This document shows, one piece after another, positions 1 to 10,243 of a DNA stretch of 64,000 nt (positions within the stretch are counted from its first letter, which is position 1; the number at the start of each line of letters is the position of its first letter). The translations under genes and the position numbers were made by a program. This DNA is from Anaeramoeba flamelloides (taxonomy: Eukaryota > Metamonada > Anaeramoebidae): NCBI GenBank assembly GCA_027625915.1, contig JANTQA010000047.1:1426001-1490000 (forward strand), read 5' to 3'. The notes under the pieces were generated by a model that was not told the DNA's origin, ran no database searches, and worked only from the letters and a program-made list of their open reading frames with translations.

Positions 1-582
1 GTTAGTCGGTTAATTAGAAAAATTTTTGCTTTTTACTAATTTTTGCAATTTGCCATTAGGGAAAAAAGTTACAACATTATTTTTAAACAGGAAACCCAAC
101 TGATAAATACAATTAAAAGAAATTAAGGGATTAGCATCACCCATGATTACTCTATCATCAAAGTTAGTTGTAATGCGTGTGAATGATATTCATGCCCCAT
201 TGTCTTCAAATCGCACTAAAAAACAATTATAAATCTTATGACAAAATAAATTATTACATTTTTTACTAATGATCACTAATAAAAATTTTAATTTTGAATA
301 AATTTTTTTTTATTCCTTTTCCAAATCTCAAAATAAAAAACCAAAAACAATAGTATTACAGTAATTAAAAATTCTTAATTAAGAACTTCCAATTGTAAAT
401 ATTTTTTTTAATTTTATAATTTCAAAGATTTACTCAATAATCATCAAGCATAAAAACCCAAAGACTGAATAAGTTTTGTTTTCCTTTTGATTAGTCTAAT
501 TGTAACATCAATATATTTCCAATATTTCAGAAATAATTATTCAAAAAAATCTATTGGTTAATTATAGAATTTTTTCGCAACA

Positions 583-1066
583 ACAGTGGTGTAAATAACC
601 CTTGCTGACAACCTTTAACCCATTACAAAATCTAACTCTAGTTTTTTTTTTTCAGATGTGGATATTTGAAGATAGGAAGACGCATGTAGATTCTTGATTC
701 GGATTTAAATTGACTTTAGAGGTTAGATCTTTGATTAACCCAAATGGCCCAATAATATTAAAAGCTTTGATTTCAAAAATTTCATAATATTTATAAAATA
801 TTTGAGATTAAATGTTTTTTTTCTGAAAAATTAAAAAAAATGAAAGTTTTCTCATTTTTTTTTTGGTTCATACAATTACATTTTAATCTCAGTATCTTCA
901 TAATTGTTTTTTAAAAGTTATTTAAAGAACCCTATTTCTTGTTTATATGCTGTTGTTATCCCTCTTGATTTGGTTCTTTTATTTCTCCAGTCAACCAATA
1001 TTTTTTTCGTGAGTTAAATTTTAGTAATGAATTAAAATAAAAAATACGGGTTATTTACACCACTGT
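583..1066. mobile_element. MITE with 19-bp perfect terminal inverted repeats, nested in family A
   Basis: ACAGTGGTGTAAATAACCC at 583-601 is matched by its exact reverse complement at 1048-1066. The sister element at 9133-9906 lacks this 484-bp block: its sequence runs directly from the left flank to the right flank. The CAGT start and the TA after the right end fit a Tc1/mariner-type non-autonomous element; the left TA is not preserved. Confidence 0.75.
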
Positions 1067-1099
1067 AATCCAACCTTCACTGCAAATTTAAGAAAGATA

Positions 1100-1322
1100 C
1101 TCTTTGTTTCAAAATAAATTTGACAAAACTTTCATTCAGCTTTCCAAAAAACGTTTTTTGAATCAGACAACCTTTCAAGTTCTTAATAATCCTTAAAGTA
1201 ACTTAAATTATCAATTTTCATCATTGAGAATTGGGTACTTTGATGATTTTTTGAAATTCATGTTGTGTATTTTTTGGGAAAGTAGAATGAAAATTTTGAT
1301 CTTTTTATTTTGGAATTAACGG
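1100..1322. mobile_element. TA-flanked MITE (family C, copy 1), nested in family A
   Basis: Flanked by TA at 1098-1099 and 1323-1324. The ends are imperfect inverted repeats, with TTTCATTCAGCTTTCC near 1130-1144 opposing GGAAAGTAGAATGAAA near 1277-1293. The sister family A copy lacks the block and reads straight across the site. A related copy lies at about 19211-19405. Confidence 0.65.
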
Positions 1323-2682
1323 TATTTTGTAACTTTCTAGCTGAATATTTATAATCCATCCTTTAAAATTTGCCTTGAAATACAGATTTTTTTCTGAAAT
1401 TGTGAAGTTTTTTTACTTATACAAGTAAACATTTTTAATTGATGAGATCAACATTGATTAGTACTTGACTAATCTATTTTTAGAGGCATTTGAACCATGT
1501 AGCACTAATTTTTATTTAGACCCAATAACAAATTATTTTGTTTTTAGGCTTCTCCTTGATTGAAACTAATCCCTTAAATAAAAAAATAAATTCACAGAAA
1601 ATAATAATTCATTCAATCATTTAATAAGTCAAAATAAAAAAAAATCTCATTGATCTTTTATTGAAACTCAAATAGTTTTTTTGGAAATCTCAAAAATAAT
1701 CAACATTTTTAACAAATTTATAAAAAATAGGTAAATCAAAGAAAAATTTATACCATAAGGTGTTAAGAAAATCTGATATTTTGAATACACACTTATAATT
1801 TTAATCAATTAATTTTTCTATTGTTAATTGGCCTAACTTTTTATTTTCTTGTTCTATTAAATTTCCCTATGAACAACCCCGTTGAACCTTTTTTCTTGAG
1901 CGGTTTAAAAAGATTTGTGTTTTTTTTCCATTAACTTGTATCAAGAAATTAATTAAAAAAATTAATGAACAAAAAAAAAATAATTTTTTTTCTTGAAAAT
2001 ACCATCAAACAAAAAGATTTCAATTTTTTATAAAATTAGAGTAAAATTATAATAAAATTCTCTTCATTATTTTAGAGTAATCAAAAACTCTAATATATTT
2101 ATCAAATCAAAATATAACTTTTACTTTTCAAGTTTTTAAATTGATCAAAATCGAATATATTCAAGTTGGATTAAAATCCGTTAAAATATCAAGTAAATCC
2201 GAGAAAATAATATAATTTAGATCAAATGTTTTATGGCTTTAATTGATCTGATTTTTTTTTTTTTTTTTTGGTCCTTTTTCCTTTACAAAATACCGAAATG
2301 AAATTGTTTGAGTCGGTTCCATTTTGGTTTTTAATTGTTACGGGGTGTAGAATATAAATTTAAAAGGTATATATATATATTTTTTTTCAATAAATTTGTA
2401 ACAAATCCAAAAACTATGTAAAGCGTTTAATTCAACTATGAAAGGGAGAGGAAAATTAATTAAAAAAAATTCTGGTTTTAAACAACTAAAAAGCAAATTT
2501 AAAAACTGAATGAAAAAAATTCCCTTTATCTTTATTTATTTATTTATTTTTTTGATTTTTTTCGGTATTATTTTTGGTATACAAATTTATATTTCTTTCT
2601 TAAAAATTTTTATTGTATTATTCAATTGGATTTTTTCAGTATGTTTAGTATGTTTTTTTTTTTACAAAAGAAAGCCACCACA

Positions 2683-2943
2683 CCTTTAAAGCCCTAGTAT
2701 CGGTTTAAAAGCAAAAAATGGAGAATATATTGTTTTTCATTTTTTTTCAATTAACTTTTTTGAAATATCTTTAAATTATAGTTCTGAACCAAGTATTTGG
2801 ATTGGTTTGAATAGTAATCGTTTTTACATTTAAGAAAACTTTTTGTTCATGGGGTTGTTGAAAAGGGGGGATTGAAAAAAAAATGACAAAAAAAGGCCAT
2901 TTTTTGCTTTTATACTGATACTAGGACTTTAAAGGTTTTTTAA
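2683..2943. repeat. Inverted repeat, about 40-bp arms, MITE-like
   Basis: The left arm (2683-2721, containing CCTTTAAAGCCCTAGTATC) is the reverse complement of the right arm (2897-2943, containing GATACTAGGACTTTAAAGG) with about four mismatches. The loop is about 175 bp. No clear target duplication was found and no second copy was noticed in this window. Confidence 0.55.
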
Positions 2944-3459
2944 AAACTTTTTCATAGTTTTGAAAAAAAAACAAATTTAGTTAAAAAGGGGTTTATTTTA
3001 TTGAAAGTACCACATTTTTCCTTTTATTAGTTAAATTTCCAATAAAAATTTAATTTAAATTTCCATTTAACTTTCCTTTACAATTTCAACAAAAATAATT
3101 GATTGAGTTTCAATAAAATTTCAATATTTTCCATGAAATAGTTCATTCAAAGATAACCTCAAATTCATTTCTTTTTTTTTTTTTGACTAAAGTCGTTAAA
3201 AATGAATAATAAATAATAAAATAAAATAAATAAAAACAAATTTCTTTTATTTAAAAAAAGAGTTTCATATTACAAATTTGATAATAAAAATGATTCGGCT
3301 TTATCATATAAAATAATAAACGAGTAATAATCATTTCAATTCCTTTTCTTCTTTTTTCTTTTCTTTTTCTTTTTAGTTTAAGAGGTGATATTTTGAGATT
3401 AATCATAAAGAAAAAATTTTTTAATTCAAATAAATCTAATTTTAAATTTATTTTTGCAT

Positions 3460-3490
<31 letters not shown>

Positions 3491-3657
3491 TCAAATAAAA
3501 AATTAAAAAAAAATAAAAATAGGGAAAAAATTATTAAAAAAAAAGAATCATAGATATTAAAAAAAATTCACAAAACAGATTTGTTTAGCTGTTTTAAAAA
3601 AACAAATAATAACAACAACAACAAATACTTTGACTTTTGGTGTAAATAAAATAAATT

Positions 3658-6345
3658 CTAATTGTTACTAAAATCTTGTACCTCAAAAACCCATTTGCCA
3701 TTTGACCAAGTAATGAATTTGCCATCAAATTTTGTTGTAGCAATTTTTAGTTTTTTAATTAGATTTTTGATTTTTTCGGGGTTCTTTGATGGCTCTTTAC
3801 TTTTCTTTTTCAAAGGAAAGCAATTTTTAAGAATAATTTTTGCTGGTTTATTGAGGCCCTTTCCGGGACTTGGCCTTTTACTGACATCTGGATAAACAAT
3901 TATTTGTGTTTGGTTAAAAATGATAATTTCTTCAAGATGAAGATCAACAATATTAGTAGTTCCAGGGAACATCACTTCACCATATCCAACCCTTCCAATA
4001 ATAAGATCTTTAATTTGTGTCAATTGGTCATAGTTCATTAAAAGCAATTTTTTTGCTGATGGCACTGTGTAATAATCCTTTTTCGTAAAGAGATATGGTG
4101 CATTTTTTTGAAACATTTTTGGGTTATTTGATTCAAAATCTAGGCGACGAGCTATTTTCTTTTTTAACTTTGGTGAAGAAATATTGCTGGTATGTCTTCT
4201 GGTTTGCCTGTTTTTATTATTTTTATTGGGAATTCTTTTGCTTGAAGGGTTAACCTTAATTGTTATTTCATTACTTTTGGTATTTGTGTTATTTTTTGTT
4301 TTTTTTGGCGTTTTTTGCAATTTCTTCTTATTCTTCCTATTCTCATTCCTATTCTCATTCTTATTCTCATTTCTATTCTCATTCTTATTCTTATTCTTTG
4401 TTAAAGGGTTGTGTTGTGGTTGATCACTTGGATAATTAAAATTATAATTATTCAGATCTAAAGAATTAAATGTAAATTTTTTTTTAGAATTTTTTTTAGG
4501 CACCGAATAACTTCTACGGTTTCTTTTTGGCCTTGTGGGAGTTTTAAAATGCAAAGAATTTTTATTTTTCGAATCAAGACTAAAATCATTTATTATTATT
4601 TTTTTAATCCCAACACTTCTGGGCGTAGGTGGGGAATTGATTTGAGAATGTAATTTTGGTTTATTTTTATAAAGATCAATGAACAATGTTTTTGGTGTTT
4701 CATAACTTCTTGGCTTAATTTTTGACTTTAATGGCGATTTGACTGTAACTTTAAATTGATTAACTTTGACTGGAATTTGAATTGGTACACTTTTTATTAT
4801 CTCTTGATCGCCACTAGAAATTTTCTCATTATTATTCTTTGCAACGTTCCTGTCATCGTTGCTTGAGGTATTACTTTTTTGCTCAGCATTTCTTTTGTTA
4901 TTTGAGAAAAAATTCTCATCTTTTACCTGCCCCCGTTGACTCTTTTTATCGCTTGTTAGTGTTTTTGCTATTTTTTTTGTATAATTTGGATTGCTTGATT
5001 TTTTGAAACGTGAAACAGGATCTAGCAAATAATTGGATTGGATTGGATCTTTTAAAGGTGATAATGAATATCCATAAGGATCTTCATATGACTTCTCAAC
5101 TAGTTGTATGATATTGTCATATGACTGATCATAATTGGAATTGCCTTGAGAGTCATTACGTGAATTACTTGAAAATAATGAACTGCACTTGTTAAATAAA
5201 CCATTTTTATTTGAAAAAATGAAGTTTGATCCATTAGATCTATTACCAAAGAGTGAAATTGAAGAATTGCTTCTATTACCAAATATGCTATTGTTGTTCC
5301 TATTTCTATTACCAAAGAGCGAATTTGAGTTTCTATTGCTTTTGCCAAAAAGAGAATTGCTTCTTCTTCTGCTGTTGTTGTTGCTTCTACTGAAAAGGCC
5401 ACTTCCACTATTACCAAATAAAGAATTTGATCGGTTATTATTGTTGTTGTTGTTGTAATTATTACCAAATATACTATTGCTACTGTTATTATTTCGATTG
5501 CCAAAGAGCGAATTTGAGTTCCTATTGCTATTGCCAAAAAGAGAATTGCTTCTTCTTCCGCTGTTGTTGTTGCTGCTGCTTCTACTGAAAAGGCCACTTC
5601 CACTATTGCCAAATAAAGAATTTGATCTGCTACTATTATTGTTGTTGTTGTAATTATTACCAAATATTCTATTGCTACTGTTATTATTTCGATTACCAAA
5701 GAGCGAATTTGAGTTCCTATTGCTACGACCACTGCCACTACCAAAGATTGAACCCGAACTTGAATTTGAATTTCGAAATAAACTGTTACCACCATTGTTG
5801 CCACTCCCAGATCTATTACGACTAAATAGGGAATTGCTTGATCTGTTCACACTGGAACTATTAAGATAGCTTGGCAAAGAGCCCGTAAAGTGTAATGTTA
5901 TGTCATCAAGTCGGAGCTCTTCGGGAGACTTCTTCGAGTATTTGTCCATCGCACAAATGGACTGAAGATAAACATCCTTTCTGTTCGACCTTCTTGAGTC
6001 CTTTTCAAAATGCGGCTGGTAATCATTTTCACTTCCGCCCCTATAATGTTTCGACAAAGAATAATTGGAATTTGTGCGATCGCGAGTGCTATTAGATCCA
6101 AAGATTGTGCTGCTATTGTAGCCACTGCTGCTCCTATTTCTATTTTGGCTATACGACGATCCCTTTCGAGGCCCAAATAATGAAGAAAATGAATCATCCT
6201 TTGAATATCTCCCTTGATTAGTTTTGCCAAAATTGTTTCCAGAATAATTGCTTTGTCTTGATCCCAACAACGATCTCCTTCTGGAATTCCCATACACCGA
6301 AGATCTGTGACCAAAAAATGATCTCTCGTTTAAAAAATTCGACAT
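3658..6345 (-). CDS. NUP98: Nup98-type nucleoporin: FG repeats, GLEBS motif, C-terminal autoproteolytic-fold domain
   Basis: Central-channel FG nucleoporin, 895 residues in one exon. The N-terminal half is Ser/Asn/Arg-rich with many SLFG and SIFG repeats (about 50-85 and 165-400). Residues about 129-148, with CAMDKYSKKSPEELRLDD, match the C-terminal half of the GLEBS motif by which Nup98 binds the mRNA export factor Rae1/Gle2. Residues about 757-895 match the Nup98 C-terminal domain (peptidase S59 family): DYYTVPS, IGRVGYGEVMFPG, VDLHLEEI, IIVYPD, GLNKPA and WVFEVQDFS. The protein stops three residues after the cleavage-site Phe-Ser, so no Nup96 is fused. The usual His-Phe-Ser triad reads Asp-Phe-Ser (Asp891), which should impair self-cleavage. 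Residues about 560-740 form a Lys/Asn-rich linker. Family assignment is strong; loss of cleavage is inference. Confidence 0.93.
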   Translation of the reverse strand: MSNFLNERSFFGHRSSVYGNSRRRSLLGSRQSNYSGNNFGKTNQGRYSKDDSFSSLFGPRKGSSYSQNRNRSSSGYNSSTIFGSNSTRDRTNSNYSLSKHYRGGSENDYQPHFEKDSRRSNRKDVYLQSICAMDKYSKKSPEELRLDDITLHFTGSLPSYLNSSSVNRSSNSLFSRNRSGSGNNGGNSLFRNSNSSSGSIFGSGSGRSNRNSNSLFGNRNNNSSNRIFGNNYNNNNNSSRSNSLFGNSGSGLFSRSSSNNNSGRRSNSLFGNSNRNSNSLFGNRNNNSSNSIFGNNYNNNNNNNRSNSLFGNSGSGLFSRSNNNSRRRSNSLFGKSNRNSNSLFGNRNRNNNSIFGNRSNSSISLFGNRSNGSNFIFSNKNGLFNKCSSLFSSNSRNDSQGNSNYDQSYDNIIQLVEKSYEDPYGYSLSPLKDPIQSNYLLDPVSRFKKSSNPNYTKKIAKTLTSDKKSQRGQVKDENFFSNNKRNAEQKSNTSSNDDRNVAKNNNEKISSGDQEIIKSVPIQIPVKVNQFKVTVKSPLKSKIKPRSYETPKTLFIDLYKNKPKLHSQINSPPTPRSVGIKKIIINDFSLDSKNKNSLHFKTPTRPKRNRRSYSVPKKNSKKKFTFNSLDLNNYNFNYPSDQPQHNPLTKNKNKNENRNENKNENRNENRKNKKKLQKTPKKTKNNTNTKSNEITIKVNPSSKRIPNKNNKNRQTRRHTSNISSPKLKKKIARRLDFESNNPKMFQKNAPYLFTKKDYYTVPSAKKLLLMNYDQLTQIKDLIIGRVGYGEVMFPGTTNIVDLHLEEIIIFNQTQIIVYPDVSKRPSPGKGLNKPAKIILKNCFPLKKKSKEPSKNPEKIKNLIKKLKIATTKFDGKFITWSNGKWVFEVQDFSNN
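5308..5750 (-). repeat. In-frame tandem duplication of an FG-repeat block in Nup98
   Basis: A unit of about 63-65 codons recurs. The landmark GAGCGAATTTGAG occurs at 5317, 5506 and 5701, giving spacings of 189 and 195 bases, both multiples of three. The copies are nearly identical at DNA level over SLFGN, SIFGN and SGLFSRS blocks and differ mainly in the number of Asn codons, so the duplication is recent or has been homogenised. Confidence 0.8.
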
Positions 6346-9132
6346 TAGTATTGAAATATAAAGTTTGAAAAATCTTATTGTAAAGGGGATTGTGAGAAAA
6401 AAAAGAAAAAAAAAAAAAAAAAAAACGAAAAAGAAAATTTTTTAAAAATGTTCAAAAATGAAAAAAATGAAATAGTTAAAAGAAGAATTTTTTAAAAACA
6501 ATCCATTTTTTTTTTTGTTTTCTGAAAAATGAAAATATCCTTTCTGAGTACATTTAAAAACAAACTGATCAAAATTTTTAAGAACCAAAAAAAAACAAAA
6601 AAAATGAAAAAAAATTCTTGACTATAAACAACACCCTGTTGTTGCAAATTGAAAAAGTTTGTCAAGTTGATTCGAAAAAAATCATCAAAATTAAATTTTT
6701 TTATGTTGTAAAAATAAGAAAAAACTTACACTTAATTAAACAAAAAGTAATTTGATAAAATTCTCATCAAAACGAAGAAATAACAGAATTCGGTTGATTT
6801 TTTGCTGTTATTGTGAAAAAAACAAAAATAAAGCACAAAAAGTTTTTTATCTTAACAATTGCAATATCTGGAGCTCAATTCGATCTAAGAGAAAAAATAT
6901 CTGTTTCGGTTTTTGTAAGATGGTTTTTTTTTCCAACCCTATTTACCAGAACTTTTTTGTTTATAAAACATTTTTAAAAAAAAGAAATCACTTTAGAACC
7001 CAGACACATTTCTTCTTGTTTCTTTTTGAAAGGAAACGATCACTCACTTTGTGTAAAAAAGTTTAACTTTTACAAATAGAATGGTTGTCTTTTCATAAGA
7101 ATTCTGGTTGTTCCCTCAAACGAACAAGAAGAAAAATCCATTTTAGTTTCTGGTGCAATCCTCTTTGCCTTTTGAATGAAAGAACAAATTTCAAGAATTG
7201 TTAAATTAACAAAGACACTTTTTCATTTAATTGAAAAATTCAATTTTTTAAGAGTGTTTGTAATTTTGAGGAATAAACTTTTTTGCATTTGAAAATCCGA
7301 GTTTAGGTTTTTGGTTCACTCGAAATTATATTCAAAAGTAGTCATAAAAAAGGAAGAAAAAAATACTGAGAATAGAAATTACAATAATTTCATGAAAAAC
7401 TCTCTTTTGAAAAAGGAAAAGAAGAGGAAAACGAATTGAAAAATTTTCCCCTTTATTGTTCAAACAACTTGAGAAAAAAGGAAATTAACAATTAAATTAA
7501 TACTTTTTGGTTTGCTGTTAATAGTGAAAAAAAAAGAAGAGAACAAATAACGCCAAGTTGACAATTCTAAAATAGAATTGTAAAACACAACTGCGATTTA
7601 CAGTCTGGAATTGTTTGAAATTTGACTTTGATCCTTTTAACAAGATTCATAAAGTTAAGTCAAAATTTGTTCCAATTTGTGTTCCAACAAACAGTATCTG
7701 TTGTTGTCTTTAACCATTGATCTTTTCTTTTACTTCATTGATCTTACCATTGTCAGAATATTGTCAAGTACAGTTTGTTAAATAACCCGTGTCGAAGTTT
7801 TAATATGTGTTTTTTAAAATTATATGTTTTATTTTTGAAATAACTGATGTTTTTTTTTTTTTAAATGTGTTTAATTTTTCAATAACTGTGGTTTTTGGTT
7901 TTTATTTTGTGTTTTACTAAAAATACTGACCAGTTTAACTATACTTTCAAATAAAATGAAATTTTCAAGAGATCGTTATATCAAAGTGTTTTTCTCCTAC
8001 CTTCAAGACCAATCTCTTGATCAAAGAGATCTAATTGAACTAAATTTAAACAAATCAACTCCAAAATCCACAATCAACCAAAACTTTCAATTTGAATAAA
8101 TTCAAAAAAATCAATAATAAGGATAAAAACAGTTTCTTAAAAACTTTTTTTTCTGATAGTCTCTCGACATTTGAAAAAATGCGATTTAGCTTTTCAAAGT
8201 TTTTTGAAAAATAAATAAACAAAAATTTCAATTCATTTTCCTTTTTTCCTTTAACCTATCGTCTTCAAATCATATTTTTTAATTGTTTGACTTTATTTCA
8301 TTCTTTTTTTTCCTTTATTGGTTGAGATATGAATCCTCAATGAAAGAATATTTCAAATTGAATGAAAAGTTAATTAGCCAATATTTTATCTGATAAAAAT
8401 TCTACAAGAACACGGCCAATGACCAAATTATTTATAAATCAATTCATTTTCAGCAAGTTTAATAATGAGAGGAAATTAAATCTCTTAAAAGATCAATTTA
8501 CATTGATTATAACAAGATCTTTCATTTTTTCAATCAAAATAGAAGAGTTAATATTTTAGAAAACTTTGAAGAAAGATTTCTTTTATGACTTGTGAGAATG
8601 ACAGTACTATCAACAAGATAGACTCCCTTTTTAAAATTAAACATCCTCTTCAAAACTTTTCATTTCGACAACAGATAAAAAAAGAAAACAACTGAAAAAA
8701 GATGAAAAACAACAATTAAAAGTTGAAAAAAAAAATATTTATTGAAATCAACATGGATTATTTTACAAACTGTGGGAAGAAAAGTTTAATCTGTGTTTCC
8801 AATCAAAAAGAGTGTTTTTTTTATAAAAGAGGAAAATATTATTTGATCAAATACAATTAATGATAGAATAAAAAGATCAATATTTTCAATTTGATTTCAA
8901 AAAAAATCACATCTCTCAAGAAGGAAAAAAAATCATCAAAGTTCCGAATTCTCCTATTATAACAAGTTTTTTCATTTTTTATTGCCATTTCAATCATTAC
9001 TATACAATATCGAGTCTTTATTGATAGTAATATTAATATAAATTTTTTTTTTCTTATTTGAGATAATTCTTTTGGTTAACCAAAAAAAATGATTTATTCA
9101 ACCAAAGGCAAATTAATTAATTAAAGACCGTT
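6346..9132. other. Gene-free intergenic region
   Basis: This is the upstream side of Nup98, so its promoter should lie in the first few hundred bases. No conserved protein, RNA gene or clear terminal repeat is seen. A 104-codon open frame at 6752-7066 has no recognisable features. Short A/T homopolymers are common. Confidence 0.6.
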
Positions 9133-9906
9133 TTAAGGGATTAGCGTCAACCAAAGAGAACTCTAAGATTATATCAAGTTGTTAACAAGTGTCAACCACA
9201 TTGGTACCCCATGGTTCAAATATCTGTAAAAAATCAGATTAGTAAGGTCGTAATATTTGTTGATCTCATCAATTAAGAATGCTGTTTATATTAGAAAAAA
9301 AACCCCAACAATTTCAGAATATAAACTGTATTTCGAAATAAATTTAAAGATTCAATTATTAATATTCAGACTATAGAAAGTTGCAAAATATCTTTCTTAA
9401 ATTTGTGGTGAAATGTAGATTAATTGCTAAAAAATTTAATTATTTTAAAAAAATTAAATAATTAACCCCAATAAAGTTTTTTTTGAATAAATATTACTGA
9501 AATATAGAAATATATTGATGTTACAACTAAATTTATAAAAAAGGAAATTAAACTTATAAAGTCTTTGGATTTTTGTGTTGTTGATTATTGAGTAAATCTT
9601 TGAAATTAAAAAAATAAAAAAAATAGTTACTTTTAATAGTTCTAAATTTGAATTACTAATTACTGGAATACTGTTATTTTGATTTCTATTTTATTTTGTT
9701 AAAGGAATTAATAAAAAAATTTCTAAATATGATGATTTTTAATACTGATACTTAGTACACACTCTAAGAATTTATTTTGTCATAAGATTTATAATAGATT
9801 TTTTAGAGTCACGAAACTATTTGAGCCATGCCGAACTAATATCATTTACACCTAATTATAGCATACTTTGAGTATAGAGGAATCTAGGGTGATGCTAATC
9901 CCTTAA
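9133..9906. mobile_element. TTAA-flanked DNA transposon, non-autonomous (family A, copy 2)
   Basis: Starts TTAAGGGATTAGCGTCAACC and ends GGTGATGCTAATCCCTTAA, an inverted repeat of about 20 bp with two mismatches. It is 774 bp with no coding capacity. It aligns end to end, in inverted orientation, with the element at 123-1577 and lacks that copy's two nested insertions. Its right TTAA (9903-9906) doubles as the left TTAA of the short MITE that follows. Confidence 0.75.
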
Positions 9907-10080
9907 GGGACTAATCTCTATTAAATTTTTTTACCTAAATTTAATAGAGATTTAGAAAAATTTTTTCCAATTACTTAGATTTGAAAACCCCTTTTTATTT
10001 TCAATATTAATCATATTTCTAGATAAGGAATTCTTATTTAGAAATTGGTCAAAAAAAAAAAAAAAATAGATACTAGTCCC
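9907..10080. mobile_element. Short TTAA-target MITE (family B, copy 1)
   Basis: About 174 bp bounded by TTAA at 9903-9906 and 10081-10084. Ends are GGGACTAATCTCTATTAAAT and ATAGATACTAGTCCC. Diverged copies sit at 26035-26204 and 27938-28103 (the latter inverted), sharing the internal blocks ACTTAGATTTGAAA and TTTAGAAATTGGTC. Confidence 0.7.
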
Positions 10081-10243
10081 TTAACGAAAAAATATTTAAT
10101 TGATCAAAAATGATCGAATATATTACTACAAAAAGAAAATTAAAAAAGTATTAATTACCAAATTATTTTTATTTTAATCAGTTAATATTTTGTCTAATAT
10201 TTAAATCTTAAAAGAATAATCGTAATATATATATATAAACACA

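Larger units (their letters stand above)
123..1577. mobile_element. TTAA-flanked DNA transposon, non-autonomous (family A, copy 1)
   Basis: The element starts TTAAGGGATTAGCATCACCC (123-142) and ends with the inverse, CTAATCCCTTAA (1566-1577), so a TTAA duplication is apparent at both edges. Its two ends align, in opposite orientation, with the ends of a second copy at 9133-9906; shared landmarks are ATGGTTCAAAT and GATCTCATCAATTAA near one end and ATAAATCTTATGACAAAAT near the other. No coding capacity is visible. It is longer than copy 2 because two other elements (583-1066 and 1100-1322) have inserted into it. TTAA target use suggests a piggyBac-type transposase acting in trans, but the superfamily is inference. 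Confidence 0.75.
1..3657. other. Gene-free AT-rich region upstream of Nup98
   Basis: No open frame here resembles a protein. The stretch holds the TTAA element at 123-1577 with its two nested insertions and an inverted repeat at 2683-2943. The rest is A/T homopolymers and unique AT-rich sequence. The last 200 bases before the Nup98 stop are A-rich. Confidence 0.7.

Noticed and set aside
6752-7066. 104-codon open frame as a small gene
   Set aside because: Low-complexity composition, no domain, lies in the presumed Nup98 promoter region; an open frame of this size is expected in AT-rich DNA when stops happen to be sparse.
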